Notes under the pieces: generated by a model | Seen by the model: the letters and a program-made list of their open reading frames with translations, nothing else | The model's database searches: none | Told to the model about the DNA's origin: nothing | Made by a program: the position numbers and the translations under genes | In this document: positions 62,225 to 64,000 of the stretch, in pieces | Position numbering within the stretch: position 1 is the first letter of the stretch | Layout of the letters: each line of letters begins with the position of its first letter | Assembly (NCBI GenBank): GCA_038373885.1 | Contig: JAWZYV010006179.1 | Span: 1-64,000 of the forward strand | DNA from: Cheiracanthium punctorium | Taxonomy: Eukaryota > Arthropoda > Arachnida > Araneae > Cheiracanthiidae | Direction: 5' to 3' | Length of the DNA: 64,000 nt

Positions 62225-62738
62225 GCCATTCATGTCAAGTTATGGTTTGCGTGATTTAGATTTGGCGAATAAAAAAGAACTGATGATCCCGTAGCAGGGA
62301 TTATCTGTCGTTTGAATAAGTTTGATGAGCTGCTTAGCAAAATAGGAATGAATGAAGTACGAAACAAGTAATTGATGGTGATTTAGTCTGCGAGCTGTGA
62401 TGTTTGTTTTTCTTGTTTAGACATGGTGGGTGCAAAATATGATTTAGATTTGAACAGTTGATAAATTGTTCATAATTAGCAAATAGCCATTCATACCAAG
62501 TTATGATTTGCGTGATTCAGAATTGGTGATTATAAAAGACCAGATGATGCCGTAGTAGAGATTAGCTGTAGCTTGAATATATGCTTTTTGAGCTGTATAG
62601 CAAAAGTGAATTGAATGAAATACTAAGCAAGTAATTGATGCCGATATCTGCGAGCTGAGATATTTATTTTTGTTGTTGAGACATATTGGGTGCAAAATAG
62701 GATTTAGATTTTAACTATTGATAAAATGTTTATTATGA
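62225..62738. repeat. Tandem duplication, ~260-bp unit, two copies
   Basis: GCCATTCATGTCAAGTTATG at 62225 recurs as GCCATTCATACCAAGTTATG at 62486. Similarity continues through CAAGTAATTGATG, TCTGCGAGCTG and GGGTGCAAAATA to the end of each unit. Divergence of the copies shows the duplication is not recent. Confidence 0.8.
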
Positions 62739-64000
62739 GTATATACGTAAACATAATTTGTTAAATATTTTTTTGTAACTATGTATCCTTTAACACAACA
62801 TTTAAGGAACGCAAGTAGTTTTAAAAATTGGTGTATTAAGTTTCCTTTTACTATATCGAATTTCAGTGTTTTATTCTCTTTATTTTTAGATAACATATTC
62901 ATTTATAATAAAGTGCTTGGGTAACTATTGTTTGTCTTATACATCTTCTCTTATTTGCGAATGAAATAGATTTTGAAAGCTTTAAGACATTCCTGTATGA
63001 CGAACCAATTAAAAGTCAAAATGTTACATGTAAAATTGCATTGATAAAATTTAGATTATATAATTGCAAATTTCATGTAGACTGGGTTTGGGGGAATTTA
63101 TTTTAAATTTAAATAATTAAAAACATATTTTTATTTTTAAATCCAAGAATTTTATCTTGCTTAAATAACAATACATCTTACCACCGTAAAATATAATTTA
63201 TTTTAAGAAAATGTTCATCTTAAATTTTCAGTATTTAATTGTAATTAAAATGTGTTCAAAGATTAATCGCACCCGTAAATAAAAAGTTGAAAACAAATAA
63301 ATTTTGCATTTAGAAATATTTAAAAACTAGACAACTAGGGACAACATATAATTGTACATTCTTACAAATTTCTGAAATATTTCAAATTAAATATAATTAA
63401 TAAGATACCTTTAATATTAATGAATAACATAAGATTTATTAAGGAGCTTAAAATGATGCATTGTGATTAATAATGACATACGAATAATAATTAAAATTTA
63501 CGAAAGAAAATCTTATTTATTTAAGAAATATCCAATGATGAGTACAATGTTCATATGTTAATAATGTCTGGTGCCTTTCGACATCAAATACATAAGGAAA
63601 ATGCTTCTTTTATAAACTCATTTCACACCAAATTTTTATCAAAAATTTCTTGACACATTCTAAAATTTATTTATTTTTGTACAAGTTTCATAAACATGCC
63701 GTCCTCTATTAAAATTATGTAGAAAATAATTCAGATAGGGAATTCTATTAAACCAGTTAAAAATGTTTCAATTAAACTAATTATTGAGCTTATTTTAGAA
63801 ATATCCAACATTGTTATTAAAAATGATATTAATAGAATCTCAGTTGATTGAATTACACATTTAATAACACTTTTATTTTCACTGAATTAGTAAATATTCC
63901 ATACTACTTCGAAAGCAATCGTTTTAATGACTTGAAACAATTTATAGGATGTGAAAAGTTTAGTTTCTTTCATGTAATTAAGCCTGTAAAACTACTATGA
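62739..64000. other. Unassigned AT-rich DNA to window end
   Basis: Very AT-rich with no open frame of note, no repeat boundary and no RNA gene recognised. Confidence 0.45.

Noticed and set aside
1..64000. CRISPR arrays, prokaryotic operons, rRNA genes and phage-like modules
   Set aside because: None of the expected repeats, gene clusters or conserved rRNA segments are present.

Overview
The window is animal nuclear DNA from a repeat-rich, AT-rich genome. An arthropod, most likely a chelicerate such as a spider, is my best guess. The reasons are the mix of piggyBac, hAT-type, Tc1/mariner, RTE-like and RNase-H-bearing LINE relics, short tRNA-like SINE heads, and one long intronless kinase gene. 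The organism is an inference; no host gene here names the species. There are no rRNA genes, no CRISPR arrays and no prokaryotic operons.

Only one intact long coding region is present: an intronless Ser/Thr kinase-like gene on the minus strand (19214-20443) with nearly all kinase motifs. Every other recognisable protein is a decayed transposon protein.

The most striking structure is a nested set at 12063-18582. The outer element is a 6.5 kb DNA transposon. It has perfect 8-bp target duplications, inverted repeats of about 400 bp built from repeated subterminal units, and one minus-strand gene whose product I can describe but not assign to a named superfamily (GCDGT, a C-x2-H segment, a CxC-rich N-terminal half). 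That gene is cut at a TTAA by a 2.66 kb piggyBac-like element (13885-16548). The piggyBac transposase remnant is in turn cut by what looks like a solo LTR (14576-15102). Removing the piggyBac element and one TTAA rejoins the outer reading frame at that site.

Other regions. 1-3000: a hairpin with a short tandem motif, otherwise unassigned. 3034-6097: two copies of a TA-flanked element and a foldback made of tandem units. 7187-11220: a short MITE candidate, a tRNA-like segment, a Tc1 3' end and the first copy of a GC-ended hAT-type MITE. 18675-24314: a pogo-like MITE, the kinase, a second hAT MITE, a second Tc1 3' end, a palindrome and a 0.5 kb MITE. 29897-31740: a TTAA foldback, an RTE-like pol relic and another foldback. 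35469-37015: a piggyBac transposase pseudogene. 38018-38580: a repeat cluster. 40783-43743: a hAT MITE with perfect 8-bp duplications, the 3' end of an RNase-H LINE, and a TTAA-flanked foldback carrying a third hAT MITE. 44-64 kb: mostly AT-rich unassigned DNA with tRNA-like segments, two more hAT-type MITEs and a 260-bp tandem duplication.

The window therefore reads as a record of successive insertions around one possible host gene. At least three unrelated repeat families use TTAA targets, and a decayed piggyBac transposase lies in the same window.
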